Under the pieces are notes generated by a model, which saw nothing but the letters and a program-made list of their open reading frames with translations, had not been told where the DNA came from and ran no database searches. Shown piece by piece: positions 15,491 through 22,894 of a stretch of DNA of 47,299 bases. The stretch's first letter is position 1. Each line of letters begins with the position of its first letter. The position numbers and the translations under genes were made by a program. Source of the stretch: Spirochaetota bacterium (GTDB lineage: Bacteria > Spirochaetota > Spirochaetia > Sphaerochaetales > Sphaerochaetaceae); contig CAKJZO010000043.1 of the NCBI GenBank assembly GCA_918298275.1, forward strand, positions 1-47,299, written 5' to 3'.

Positions 15491-15773
15491 CGGGTCTGAA
15501 TCCGTCATTGCAGGATATCATCGCACTCCTGGGATCCTTCATCCACCCGTCGAAGAAGTTTCCGCCTCCGGCCGAAAGCTCCTTTACAAAGCTCTCCATC
15601 GAACCCCATGCACTCTCGCAAAGACCTTCCGGTCGCTTTCCGTCTTCGGATATGAAGACCTGACCTTCCTCAATATCGCAGGCATGCTCTATGGGGTTCT
15701 CATACCTCTGCATCAGGTCCCTGTGACAGACCTTCCGTACAGCCGTGATCCTTACAGTCTTCATATTACTCAC
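15462..15773 (-). CDS. TIGR04076-family small protein
   Basis: About 100 residues (start at 15773 or at Met4, 15764). The family pattern is visible: VRITAVRKVCHRDL, then ACDIEEGQVFISEDGKRPEGLCESAWGSMESFVKELSAGGGNFFDGW, and the closing ISCNDGFRPVSFYLETLE. Cys residues at about 16, 32, 52 and 88 are placed as in that family, suggesting a metal or redox role, although none is experimentally assigned that I know of. Last gene of the five-gene redox operon; overlaps the previous gene by 8 bases. Confidence 0.75.
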   Translation of the reverse strand: MSNMKTVRITAVRKVCHRDLMQRYENPIEHACDIEEGQVFISEDGKRPEGLCESAWGSMESFVKELSAGGGNFFDGWMKDPRSAMISCNDGFRPVSFYLETLE

Positions 15774-15993
15774 CGGGGTCCGGTCTCAAAACTTTTCCGA
15801 TATTCCAAAGGTGGGCTGCGTTCTTTGCTGCCGAAAGGCGCTCTTCTGGTTTTTTATACGGAATCTCAGCAGTGTGCGCACCGCAGTCGAGGCAGGAAAC
15901 ATAGAAACACCACTGCCCCTCCTCTTCCAGTACTCCGGGACCTCCGCAGAGCGGGCAGTCCTGAAGATCAACTTCCTTTAATATCTTTTCCAT
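15766..15993 (-). CDS. Small zinc-ribbon protein, Lar-like
   Basis: 75 residues with two CxxC knuckles, CPLCGG (13-18) and CLDCGA (34-39), separated by an aromatic strand (WCFYVSC), and the trailing AAKNAAHLWNIG. This layout matches the Lar/restriction-alleviation zinc-ribbon family, whose members mostly occur in phages but are also scattered in chromosomes without a known role. It overlaps the polyferredoxin gene by 26 bases upstream and the TIGR04076 gene downstream, so it is an operon member rather than a stray ORF. Confidence 0.65.
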   Translation of the reverse strand: MEKILKEVDLQDCPLCGGPGVLEEEGQWCFYVSCLDCGAHTAEIPYKKPEERLSAAKNAAHLWNIGKVLRPDPGE

Positions 15994-16864
15994 GGTTTTT
16001 CTCCGATTCTCTTTTTATCTTGAATCCGAAGGTGGAGTCAATGGCATTTTCCGGACAGGCAGCCTTGCATCGGCCGCACCTTATGCACTCGGCACTGTTG
16101 ATGTTCTGAGTACACTTGACCTGCATAGGACAGACCTGTTCGCACTTGTGGCATCCCACGCACTTTTCCTTGTCCAGATCCATCTGATAGAGGCTGAACC
16201 TGGAGAACAACCCATAGATTGCCCCGAGGGGACACAGGTACTTGCAGAACGGTCTGTGTATCAGCGTAGATGATATCAGGACAATCAGCAGAAGACACAT
16301 TTTCCAGCTGAATAAGAACCCGATTACGCTTTGAAGCGCAGGATTTGCAAGTATCAACGGAATTCCGGCCATCGTTCCTGCAGGACATACATATTTGCAG
16401 AACCACGTATCACCCATGTTGAAATCATCTCTGATAAGTATCGGAAGCAGGATCACCAGGATTGCAAGGACAACGTACTTGAAGTATCTGAGAACCTTAT
16501 CCACTTTTTCATTTATCTTGATTTTCTTTATGGGAATCTTATGAAGCAGGTCCTGCAGCAGTCCGAACGGGCACAGGAATCCGCAGACAAGACGCCCGAG
16601 CAGAAGGCCGAACAGCATGATCATTCCCAGCACGTAGAAACTGAAACGGTGCTTGCGGCTGCTGATTACGGCCTGAAGGGATCCTATCGGGCATGAGCCA
16701 AGAGCTCCGGGACACGAGTAGCAGTTCAGAACCGGAACACAGAGGATCTTTGTCTTGCCCTGGAAGATGTGTCCCTTGATGAAACCTGCGGCATAGCCGT
16801 TGAAGAATGCGGCGAAAAGAAGCTGTATGAAGGTTCTCTTCCCTTCCTGAGACACTTTCTTCAT
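15968..16864 (-). CDS. Membrane-bound 4Fe-4S polyferredoxin, NapH-like
   Basis: 298 residues: N-terminal helix, three further membrane helices (YVLGMIMLFGLLLGRLVCGFLCPFG, YVVLAILVILLPILI, MCLLLIVLISSTLIH), cytoplasmic CxxxCP half-sites CGFLCPFG, CKYVCPAG and CKYLCPLGA, and at the end two full 4Fe-4S motifs, CVGCHKCEQVCP and CIRCGRCKAACP (about 235-275). The early YSCPGALGSCPIGS is also typical. Such proteins pass electrons across or along the membrane to a periplasmic thiol or reductase partner. The ATG overlaps the stop of a 46-residue CXXC protein, and TlpA lies before that, so a membrane thiol-reduction chain is likely. Confidence 0.88.
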   Translation of the reverse strand: MKKVSQEGKRTFIQLLFAAFFNGYAAGFIKGHIFQGKTKILCVPVLNCYSCPGALGSCPIGSLQAVISSRKHRFSFYVLGMIMLFGLLLGRLVCGFLCPFGLLQDLLHKIPIKKIKINEKVDKVLRYFKYVVLAILVILLPILIRDDFNMGDTWFCKYVCPAGTMAGIPLILANPALQSVIGFLFSWKMCLLLIVLISSTLIHRPFCKYLCPLGAIYGLFSRFSLYQMDLDKEKCVGCHKCEQVCPMQVKCTQNINSAECIRCGRCKAACPENAIDSTFGFKIKRESEKNHGKDIKGS

Positions 16865-17004
16865 CAGCCGATACCTATGCAGGAAAGGCAGATGTCCCTA
16901 CCCTTCTTCAGAACCATTGCGGCCTCGTCACGGAAAACACCTATGACGATGAACAGGACGGCCACGAGAAGAACTGCTATGCGGATGACAGTCTTCCTAC
17001 TCAC
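16864..17004 (-). CDS. CD1871A-like CXXC microprotein, 46 residues
   Basis: Found by translating the gap between tlpA and the polyferredoxin gene. GTG start overlapping the tlpA stop (GTGA), stop overlapping the next ATG (TGATG). Sequence layout: basic N-terminus SRKTVIRI, one membrane helix (AVLLVAVLFIVIGVF), then RDEAAMVLKKGRDICLSCIGIG ending in a C-terminal CxxC (Cys39, Cys42). Small proteins with exactly this design, called CD1871A-family CXXC proteins, sit next to NapH-like ferredoxins and TlpA in clostridia. It probably shuttles electrons between the polyferredoxin and TlpA. Too short for most gene finders. Confidence 0.8.
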   Translation of the reverse strand: MSRKTVIRIAVLLVAVLFIVIGVFRDEAAMVLKKGRDICLSCIGIG

Positions 17005-17504
17005 TTTTCAATACCCAGAAGCTTGTTGATCTTGCTTGTATAGCCGATGTATGCCCCATACTTCGGCACCCCGATCTGGACATCCAGGATTGTACCGTCG
17101 CTTCCCACGAAGAGAGTCGTCGGAAATCCGATTACGTTGTAGAACTGCTTGACCTGATCGGATGTCATCTTGAGGATGGTGAAATTCGGTTTGAAGAATT
17201 CGACGATCTCCTTCAGATCCTCCGGAGCATCATATGCATCCTCACAGATGGCTATGACATTGGCATTCTTCGGCAAATTCGCCTTGATCATGCTGATATC
17301 CGCCATCTCCCGAAGGCAGTAGGTGCACCAGGTGGTGAAGATATTGACCATCGTCACGTCATACGGCTTAAAAATCTCGGCATCCACAGCCTTGCCATAG
17401 TAGTCCTCTGCTTCCAGAGAAGCCAGAGAGCCCTTGGTAGAAGCAGCAAATAGCGGAACAGCAGCAAGAAGTACAAGCAGGAGGATGAGCGTTTTCTTCA
17501 ACAT
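17001..17504 (-). CDS. TlpA-family thiol-disulfide oxidoreductase
   Basis: 167 residues with a cleavable Sec signal (cleavage near LFAAS) and a thioredoxin fold: VNIFTTWCTYCLREM with redox Cys60 and Cys63, and the cis-proline loop VIGFPTTLFVGSDGTI. WCTYC lacks the usual Pro and should make the disulfide more or less oxidising than WCPPC. Exported, hence acting on periplasmic proteins or cytochrome-like targets. First gene of the operon; TATAAT lies 6 bases before the ATG, so the mRNA is predicted to be leaderless. Confidence 0.85.
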   Translation of the reverse strand: MLKKTLILLLVLLAAVPLFAASTKGSLASLEAEDYYGKAVDAEIFKPYDVTMVNIFTTWCTYCLREMADISMIKANLPKNANVIAICEDAYDAPEDLKEIVEFFKPNFTILKMTSDQVKQFYNVIGFPTTLFVGSDGTILDVQIGVPKYGAYIGYTSKINKLLGIEK

Positions 17505-17510
17505 ACTTTG

Positions 17511-17538
17511 ATTATAACATGCAGCAAGTCAGAATCAA
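17511..17538 (-). promoter_or_regulatory. Promoter of the tlpA redox operon (leaderless)
   Basis: Minus strand TTGATT (17538-17533), 16-base spacer, TATAAT (17516-17511), then CAAAGT and the tlpA ATG. Confidence 0.6.
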
Positions 17539-18755
17539 GCATCCGGAGTATCGCCGCGCGGGACCTCCAGGACAATGTCTGATGTGGGGAAAGAGACGCA
17601 CGGATGGATGTGTTCCGTCTGCTTGTCCATATTTCTTCTGAAGTCATTCTGAGGCGGAATGCATACGGTTCCGGAGAGGATCTTGCTTCTGCACCATCCG
17701 CACTCGCCGCTGCGGCACTTTGCAGGGGCAAGAATTCCGGCCCTCTCCATTGCAACAAGAAGCGTTTCCTTTGAAGATGCTGTTGTCTCATACCTGTACG
17801 GGCCCTGAATGACCGAGAGTCTGTAGGACTCCTCCGGAGTATCGGAAACAGAACTGACCATCCTGCCCGAAACTCCGATGATCTCACGCCTGACCAGACG
17901 CTTGGGAAGTCCAAGCTCCTTCACCACATCTTCCATGTGGCGGTACAGCCCTTCCGGACCGCAGATGAACAGAGAATAATCCGATGGTGCATACTTACGG
18001 ATCAGGTCAGCAGTGATGAATCCATGCTCGAACAGCGGAGCTTCTTCATCGGACAGCACATGCACAACCCTGACCTTGTCGGTCTCTTCCGTAATTGAAT
18101 CAAGCTCGTTTCTGAAGAGAATTGATTTCTCAGTCCTGGAACCGAAAAGTATCGTGAGATTGAAATCCTCAATGCCGTCGCGGATTGCATAGGCCATCGA
18201 CAGAAACGGTGTTATGCCGCTTCCGCCGGCAACAGCAACAACATTACGGCTGTCTCTGAGGCGGTCATGATAGAAGTTTCCTTCGGGACCGGATACCAGT
18301 ACACTGTCCCCTTCCTTGAGTTCAGTCAGGATGAAATCGGCGACAAAGCCGCCCGGATTTTCCTTGACCGTTATGAATATCCTTCCGTCTTTGGTCAGCT
18401 TTGGCGATGAAGAAATCGAATAAGGCCTTGTAACATAGCTTGAACCTATCTTCATCTTAACGGATACATACTGTCCGGCCCTGAACCAGGCTGCAGGACT
18501 GTTGTCTTCTTTCTTTAGAACCAATGTACGTGCACTGCAGCCATCGCGTTCGATTATCCTTGAGACAACCATCTTCTGGACGGAAGGATGAAGCCTTGCG
18601 GCATTGCTGTTGATGGGAAAGCTTGTGTTGATGTCCTTGTCTTCCGCTGCGGCAATTGCCTTGTCGCGCCTGAGCGGCAGATTCTTGAAATCCAGCATGT
18701 CCTTGAGGCTGAAATTCCTGATCTTGACTTTGAGTTTTGCCAGTTTTCCGCTCAT
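17535..18755 (-). CDS. FAD/NAD(P) ferredoxin-reductase fused to a plant-type 2Fe-2S domain
   Basis: 406 residues. An N-terminal 60-residue extension (KLAKLKVKIRNFSLKDMLDFKNLP) precedes the FNR-like module: AGQYVSVKM and RPYSISSSP bind FAD (about 110-135), GGSGITPFLSMAYAI and LFGSRTEKSILFRNEL bind the pyridine nucleotide, ICGPEGLY closes the domain. The C-terminal 2Fe-2S domain has CRSGECGWCRSK plus a later Cys (KILSGTVCIPPQ), cluster ligands near 345-385. This order matches reductases of oxygenases and the electron-input protein of quinone or Rieske systems. It overlaps the CrtI-like FAD gene by four bases, so the two almost certainly act together. The substrate is not evident. Confidence 0.85.
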   Translation of the reverse strand: MSGKLAKLKVKIRNFSLKDMLDFKNLPLRRDKAIAAAEDKDINTSFPINSNAARLHPSVQKMVVSRIIERDGCSARTLVLKKEDNSPAAWFRAGQYVSVKMKIGSSYVTRPYSISSSPKLTKDGRIFITVKENPGGFVADFILTELKEGDSVLVSGPEGNFYHDRLRDSRNVVAVAGGSGITPFLSMAYAIRDGIEDFNLTILFGSRTEKSILFRNELDSITEETDKVRVVHVLSDEEAPLFEHGFITADLIRKYAPSDYSLFICGPEGLYRHMEDVVKELGLPKRLVRREIIGVSGRMVSSVSDTPEESYRLSVIQGPYRYETTASSKETLLVAMERAGILAPAKCRSGECGWCRSKILSGTVCIPPQNDFRRNMDKQTEHIHPCVSFPTSDIVLEVPRGDTPDA

Positions 18756-20320
18756 GACCTTGCCTCCGATGAAGTGCCGTCCATTTCTTCAAGTTCCCTA
18801 ATGACCATCTGCGCCATCAGCTCGCCGCACTGGTAGGCGGACGAATAGCCGTCACCTCTGGGTCCTCCGGCGCCGATGGGCTTCAGGCCCTTGACCGGGT
18901 AGTCCTTGCCCAGCTGGAGGTTGCGAGAGATTATGTCATCCCAATCCGCAGTCTCATGGCCGTACACGCAGCCTTCCGGCGTCCCGAGATAACGGGCAAA
19001 GGTCCATGGAGTTGCAATCGCTATTTCCTCGACATGTCCGAAAAGGTCGATCCCTGTCTGCTCTTTCAGGCGAGTCATCAGCTTCTGTGCGCACTTGGTC
19101 TTGAAGGCTGCATAATCCTCCGGCTTGAGGTTGTCCCAGTCGACTGGAGATCCGAAGGTTGTTATCGAGCAGATGCAGGTTCCCTCCGGCGAAGCCGATG
19201 GGTTGGCTACGTTGTAACAGACCAGGATGGAGAAGTTGTTGGAATCGAAGCCCTTCATTATGTTCCTGTACTCGGTTTCCGAATCGGCGGTACCCAGCAT
19301 GAATATGGAGTAGTCGTTGATGCCCAAAGCTTCCCTGCTGACATCGAGGGCCAGATGCACGGTGAACATCCTCGCCCCGTATTTCTGCTTGCGGGCATTG
19401 GAGAGGCGCCTGAGCCTTGGTGTGACAATCTCCTTGGGAACCATGCGGCCGTAGACGATATCCTCATTCACATTGGCAAGTGCATATTTGCATTTGATGT
19501 CCCCATATACAGTTCTCACACCTGAAAGTCGAGCATTGTCAAATAAAAAGGACATTGCCTTGCAGTTAAACCAAATCTGGCCGCCTAGGGATCTGAGCTT
19601 ATCCTCCAGGGCAACCGACAGCTCATGGGAAGTAAATGCCGGGATGTAGGCTCCTTCCGTCATGTAGCTGCTGACCATCATGGCATAGTGCAGAAACGAC
19701 ATGCGGCCCATGTCCACTCCCAGATACGACCAGTATGTGGACATGATATCAATGCACTTCTGGGGAAGTCTGAGGGCTTTGAAGACGATCTTGCAGGAGT
19801 GTGAGCCGACGATCAGCATGTTGGAGTAATGCTTGATTGCATAGCGGATGTTGTAGTTGGTCCCGTCTGAGAAATAAGCCAGTCCGGCGTTGACTTCATC
19901 GAAGAGCCGAAAGAGCTTTTCCATCTTCTTCCGCGTTCCGGGAACCTCTTTCTCCATGACTTCGATGAGCTCTTCCTTTCCGCTGGGTATGGTGATATCC
20001 ATGGGACTTCCGTCCGAATACTTACCCACGGCCCTGAAACAGTCCTTGACCGGTACCCAATTTATGTCCAGACCAAGTTCATCGAACATCCTGCGGATAC
20101 TGCCTGGCTTTGCGGTACTTCCAACAGAGGCCAGCTCATGCAATGACGGGTCAATTTCAAAACGCCCGCGGATATATGAAGAAGCACAGCCGCCGGGAAG
20201 GTTGTGCTGTTCGACGACAAGTACTTTCTTTCCGGCCTGCAGTAGCTTAATAGCGGCCATCAGACCGGCATTTCCGGCACCAACCACAACGACATCGAAC
20301 TCAGGCAAAACTAAATCCAT
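18752..20320 (-). CDS. CrtI/phytoene-desaturase-like FAD oxidoreductase
   Basis: 522 residues. Rossmann FAD motif VVVVGAGNAGLMAAIKLLQAGKKVLVVEQ at 10-38, then NLPGGCASSYIRGRFEIDPSLHELAS, the typical GG-motif of CrtI, carotenoid isomerase and retinol saturase proteins. The C-terminal LKPIGAGGPRGDGYSSAYQCGELMAQ is the second FAD contact, although the family usually has hydrophobic residues in place of PRGDGY. The middle part carries substrate-binding motifs such as CSITTFGSPVDWDNL. No carotenoid genes are near, and the partner is a 2Fe-2S reductase, so a role as a reductase of an unsaturated lipid or isoprenoid fits better than carotenoid synthesis. TATCTT lies 6 bases before the ATG. Confidence 0.82.
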   Translation of the reverse strand: MDLVLPEFDVVVVGAGNAGLMAAIKLLQAGKKVLVVEQHNLPGGCASSYIRGRFEIDPSLHELASVGSTAKPGSIRRMFDELGLDINWVPVKDCFRAVGKYSDGSPMDITIPSGKEELIEVMEKEVPGTRKKMEKLFRLFDEVNAGLAYFSDGTNYNIRYAIKHYSNMLIVGSHSCKIVFKALRLPQKCIDIMSTYWSYLGVDMGRMSFLHYAMMVSSYMTEGAYIPAFTSHELSVALEDKLRSLGGQIWFNCKAMSFLFDNARLSGVRTVYGDIKCKYALANVNEDIVYGRMVPKEIVTPRLRRLSNARKQKYGARMFTVHLALDVSREALGINDYSIFMLGTADSETEYRNIMKGFDSNNFSILVCYNVANPSASPEGTCICSITTFGSPVDWDNLKPEDYAAFKTKCAQKLMTRLKEQTGIDLFGHVEEIAIATPWTFARYLGTPEGCVYGHETADWDDIISRNLQLGKDYPVKGLKPIGAGGPRGDGYSSAYQCGELMAQMVIRELEEMDGTSSEARS

Positions 20321-20326
20321 AGGACA

Positions 20327-20332
20327 AAGATA
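20327..20332 (-). promoter_or_regulatory. -10 element of the CrtI-like/2Fe-2S reductase operon (leaderless)
   Basis: Minus-strand TATCTT (20332-20327), then TGTCCT and the ATG at 20320. I find no good -35, so the site may depend on an activator. A small hairpin (AAATAGT/ACTATTT) lies just upstream, between this gene and the previous one. Confidence 0.35.
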
Positions 20333-20376
20333 AACCCGGCTGAAGGGAAAGGGAAATAGTGAATCAATACTATTTT

Positions 20377-21015
20377 CTAGGCTTTTACAACGCTGTCGGG
20401 AGCTACGACACCTTTTACGGAAACAAGAGGATAGACCACGCTGCTGCGGCCCAGGATCACTCCGGGATTCAGGATGGCATTGCAGCCAACCTGAACCTTG
20501 TCACCCACCATTGCCCCTACTTTCAAAAGACCGGTATCAATAGCCTGATTGCCTCGGATGGTTATGTTTTTCTCATCAAGTCTGAGATTCGAAGTTATCG
20601 CTCCGCCTCCCAGATGAGAGCCGAATCCGAGTATGCTGTCTCCGACGTAGTTGAAATGCGCCAAATCGACCTTGTCGAATATGATGGAGTTCTTGACCTC
20701 AACGCAGGTACCGACCGTACAGTCGGAGCCCAGAAGCACCCCGTTGCGAACGAAGGCACAGTGACCGATAAAGCAACCGGGACCGACGATGACAGGTCCG
20801 ACAAGGACTGCAGTAGAGACAACCCTGGCGCTCCTGTGAACCCAAATGTCCTCTGCCCGCTTCTCATACTCGGCTTCATCCAGACCCTTGCCGATAGTCC
20901 TGACCAAATCACATATTCCGGGCAGTGCCTCCCAGGGATAAGCAAACCCCTTCAGATACTCTGACGCAATAGTATGTTTAAGATCAAACAACTCGGAAAC
21001 TCTTATGTTCTCCAT
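20377..21015 (-). CDS. Left-handed beta-helix (hexapeptide-repeat) protein, GlmU C-domain-like
   Basis: 212 residues. After a helical N-terminus (SELFDLKHTIASEYLKGFAYPWEAL) hexapeptide repeats run from about 60 to 205: VHRSARVVSTAVLVGPVIVGPGCFIGHCAFVRNGVLLGSDCTVGTCVEVKNSII. KVDLAHFNYVGDSILGFGSHLGGG is close to the acetyl-CoA/UDP-sugar region of GlmU, including HFNYVGDS. The uridylyltransferase half of GlmU is absent, so this is either a dedicated acetyltransferase or a small nucleotide-sugar enzyme. Promoter TCGACA-N17-TATACT places the start 7 bases before the ATG. Confidence 0.8.
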   Translation of the reverse strand: MENIRVSELFDLKHTIASEYLKGFAYPWEALPGICDLVRTIGKGLDEAEYEKRAEDIWVHRSARVVSTAVLVGPVIVGPGCFIGHCAFVRNGVLLGSDCTVGTCVEVKNSIIFDKVDLAHFNYVGDSILGFGSHLGGGAITSNLRLDEKNITIRGNQAIDTGLLKVGAMVGDKVQVGCNAILNPGVILGRSSVVYPLVSVKGVVAPDSVVKA

Positions 21016-21022
21016 ATATCTC

Positions 21023-21051
21023 AGTATAGCAAAATCTTTTTTTCCTGTCGA
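21023..21051 (-). promoter_or_regulatory. Promoter of the beta-helix protein gene (leaderless)
   Basis: Minus strand TCGACA (21051-21046), 17-base spacer, TATACT (21028-21023), GAGATAT and ATG. No Shine-Dalgarno sequence is present. Confidence 0.55.
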
Positions 21052-21178
21052 TAATTGATTTTACCAACAACAGTTATCCGCCAAAACCCCATAAACCGTT
21101 TCTAATAAAAACGACAGTATTTCTGTTTATAAGGAATTCAAGCAAAACAACTCTCTTTAGTCTAAACGGAGGTATAGG

Positions 21179-21268
21179 ATGAATCCACCATATTCAAAGA
21201 TTTAACTACATTCAGTTTAAGAACTTGAAAAAGGATATGCGCAGTATTATCTTATAGGAGGAAAGGAG
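21179..21268 (+). pseudogene. Possible 5' remnant of a small gene before brnT
   Basis: A strong ribosome-binding site (ACGGAGG, 7 bases) precedes an ATG that reads MNPPYSKI and stops. In the same frame the sequence continues LHSV, a stop, then ELEKGYAQYYLIGG directly into the brnT start. A good start signal with no gene behind it suggests decay or deletion. The remaining 250-base gap shows only the leftward promoter of the beta-helix gene. Confidence 0.2.
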
Positions 21269-21550
21269 ATGAGATTCGAATGGGATGAAGCCAAAAACAA
21301 AGAAAACATAAGAAAGCATAAGCTGTCTTTCTATGATGCTATCAGAGTTTTTGCAGATGAAAAGCGAATTGAAAAATATGATGCGGAAAACTCCACATCG
21401 GACGAAGAACGCTGGGATGTTATCGGGATGGTGAATAAAGTCCTGTTTGTTGTAATAACAGAACGTGGAGATGTCACAAGATTAATATCAGCCAGAGCTG
21501 CAACAAAGGAAGAAGAACATGAATACTACAGTGACTATGACCTTAGATGA
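21269..21550 (+). CDS. brnT: BrnT-family ribonuclease toxin
   Basis: 93 residues with the full BrnT pattern: FEWDEAKNKENIRKHKLSFYDAIRVFADEKRIE at 3-36, the middle EERWDVIGMVNKVLFVVITERG, and the end RLISARAATKEEEHEYY, where the Arg-Ile-Ser-Ala-Arg block and conserved His/Glu belong to the RelE-like RNase active site. Preceded by AGGAGGAAAGGAG. The downstream gene starts inside it (32-base overlap), the standard toxin-antitoxin order for BrnTA. Confidence 0.85.
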   Translation: MRFEWDEAKNKENIRKHKLSFYDAIRVFADEKRIEKYDAENSTSDEERWDVIGMVNKVLFVVITERGDVTRLISARAATKEEEHEYYSDYDLR

Positions 21551-21719
21551 CATATTGGATCTTCCACCATTAACAGAACAAGACATAATGAGGATAGAAA
21601 AAGCCAAAGCAAATCCGGATGAAGAATGTCCGGCGCAGACGAAGGAAGCCCTACGACAATTCAGGCCGGTAAAAGAAACACATCCGGAGTTATATAAACA
21701 ACTTCATGGCAATCAATGA
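21519..21719 (+). CDS. Short BrnA-like antitoxin candidate
   Basis: 66 residues, overlapping the 3' end of brnT. BrnA normally has about 90 residues with a C-terminal ribbon-helix-helix. Here a short N-terminal strand (NTTVTMTLDDILDLPPLTEQDIMRIEKAKANPDEE) is followed by a helix (TKEALRQFRPVKETHPELYKQL). I do not see a convincing RHH, so DNA binding and autoregulation may be lost or differently built. Partnership rests on position and overlap. Confidence 0.65.
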   Translation: MNTTVTMTLDDILDLPPLTEQDIMRIEKAKANPDEECPAQTKEALRQFRPVKETHPELYKQLHGNQ

Positions 21720-21727
21720 AACAAACA

Positions 21728-21752
21728 GAACCCCCGAGATCATCGGGGGTTC
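21728..21752. terminator. Convergent hairpin between brnTA and the GH18 operon
   Basis: A perfect 10-bp stem, GAACCCCCGA and TCGGGGGTTC, with a 5-base loop. Leftward it is followed by TGTTTGTTT, so it serves best as terminator of the minus-strand lipoprotein operon, whose last stop is 18 bases away. Confidence 0.65.
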
Positions 21753-21770
21753 AAAGTCTTAATTACGTTT

Positions 21771-22886
21771 TCAGTACTTGTTCAACTCGGTGACTACCGC
21801 ACGTTCAAGGGTGAACAGTGCATCGTCCGAACTGGCAACCCAGGCCATCATTCCGCCGTAGCCGTTCGTGCAGCCCCAGTTGGTCTTTGTGGTCACCGTG
21901 ACGGCATCATCGAAGGCGTACGAATATCTGGTCTTGAATGCCAGGGCAACACCCTTGTCATCGACATACTCGATAGGCGCATTGCCGATTTCAGTCGAAA
22001 GCTTGGAGTAACCGAAATCTCCCTCGTAGCGTTTTGAAACCTCGTTGCGGTAGTAGATGCGCTTCTCATCAACCCACCATTTCAGACCGTAGAGCGGAAG
22101 ACCTATCAGGAGCTTGGACTTGTCGTTTACGACAGACGCATAGCCTTCCATGACGCCTTTAAGCATCGTGAAATTGCCATTGTAGGCGATTTTTCCGCTT
22201 GTCCTGTTGCTGTAATCAAAGTCATAGGTCATGACGCTTGTGTAGTCCAGAACATCGTTCATGAGGCGAATACAGCTCGGCTCGTTGTAGAAACTGCCTG
22301 CGCTCTGGCCGGCCATCGAAAGGATGATGTCGTTTCCAAGCAGCTCACGAAGCTGCAGGGCCAGATCCAGATATGCGGCATTGCGCTCCTCATAATCCGA
22401 GTAGTACTCCCAGTCAAGGTCGATGCCGTCGATGCCGCGGCTCTTAACCAGCTCTGCAGTGGTCTGGGCAAGCACCTTGCGCTTTGCAGGATCCATGATG
22501 ACCTCTCCCAACCTATCGCTGTTGCTGGCACCTCCCAGGCCTGCTATGACCTTGGTGTACGGATACTTCTCGTGGAAGGTATCCAGAGTGTCCTTGATGT
22601 GCGGGAACGTCTTCTCGTTCACACGCCCGTCGGGGAAAGTATCCAGGAACGAAATCACTATGGCTGTGAACTGGTCGGGATATGTGACATCGCTTAAGGA
22701 ATAGGCATAGATTACGTTGCGTTTGGAGCTTGCCAGCACGGTATCGGAGGCCTCGCTCTTGGGGCGCTGCTTAAGAACAGCAGCGCTTTCCTGAGCGGTT
22801 TCAGTCTTTTGTTCCGACGCTTTCTCACATGAACATGCACACATCAGAAGCACCATAACCATCAACAGAACAATAGTTCTTCTCAT
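21771..22886 (-). CDS. GH18-family glycoside hydrolase lipoprotein
   Basis: 371 residues. The ATG at 22886 follows GAGGGG at 4 bases and is better than the in-frame TTG at 22898. Lipoprotein signal ending in Cys18/Cys20 (MCACSC). GH18 barrel: the strand-4 motif DGIDLDWEY gives D153, D156, D158 and catalytic acid E160. AGLGGAS is the strand-3 SxGG-like motif (here GLGG), MTYDFDYSN is strand 6 and LLIGLPLYGLKWW strand 7; GGMMAWVASSDD is strand 8. All residues needed for substrate-assisted hydrolysis of beta-linked GlcNAc polymers are present. Last gene of the lipoprotein operon, 8 bases behind an alkaline phosphatase. Substrate may be chitin-like, peptidoglycan or N-glycan. Confidence 0.88.
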   Translation of the reverse strand: MRRTIVLLMVMVLLMCACSCEKASEQKTETAQESAAVLKQRPKSEASDTVLASSKRNVIYAYSLSDVTYPDQFTAIVISFLDTFPDGRVNEKTFPHIKDTLDTFHEKYPYTKVIAGLGGASNSDRLGEVIMDPAKRKVLAQTTAELVKSRGIDGIDLDWEYYSDYEERNAAYLDLALQLRELLGNDIILSMAGQSAGSFYNEPSCIRLMNDVLDYTSVMTYDFDYSNRTSGKIAYNGNFTMLKGVMEGYASVVNDKSKLLIGLPLYGLKWWVDEKRIYYRNEVSKRYEGDFGYSKLSTEIGNAPIEYVDDKGVALAFKTRYSYAFDDAVTVTTKTNWGCTNGYGGMMAWVASSDDALFTLERAVVTELNKY

Positions 22887-22894
22887 GATTCCCC

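Noticed and set aside
21728-21752. Ten-bp perfect hairpin considered as transposon end or att site
   Set aside because: Lies between convergent genes with a T-rich tail on the minus side; no flanking duplication or recombinase gene.
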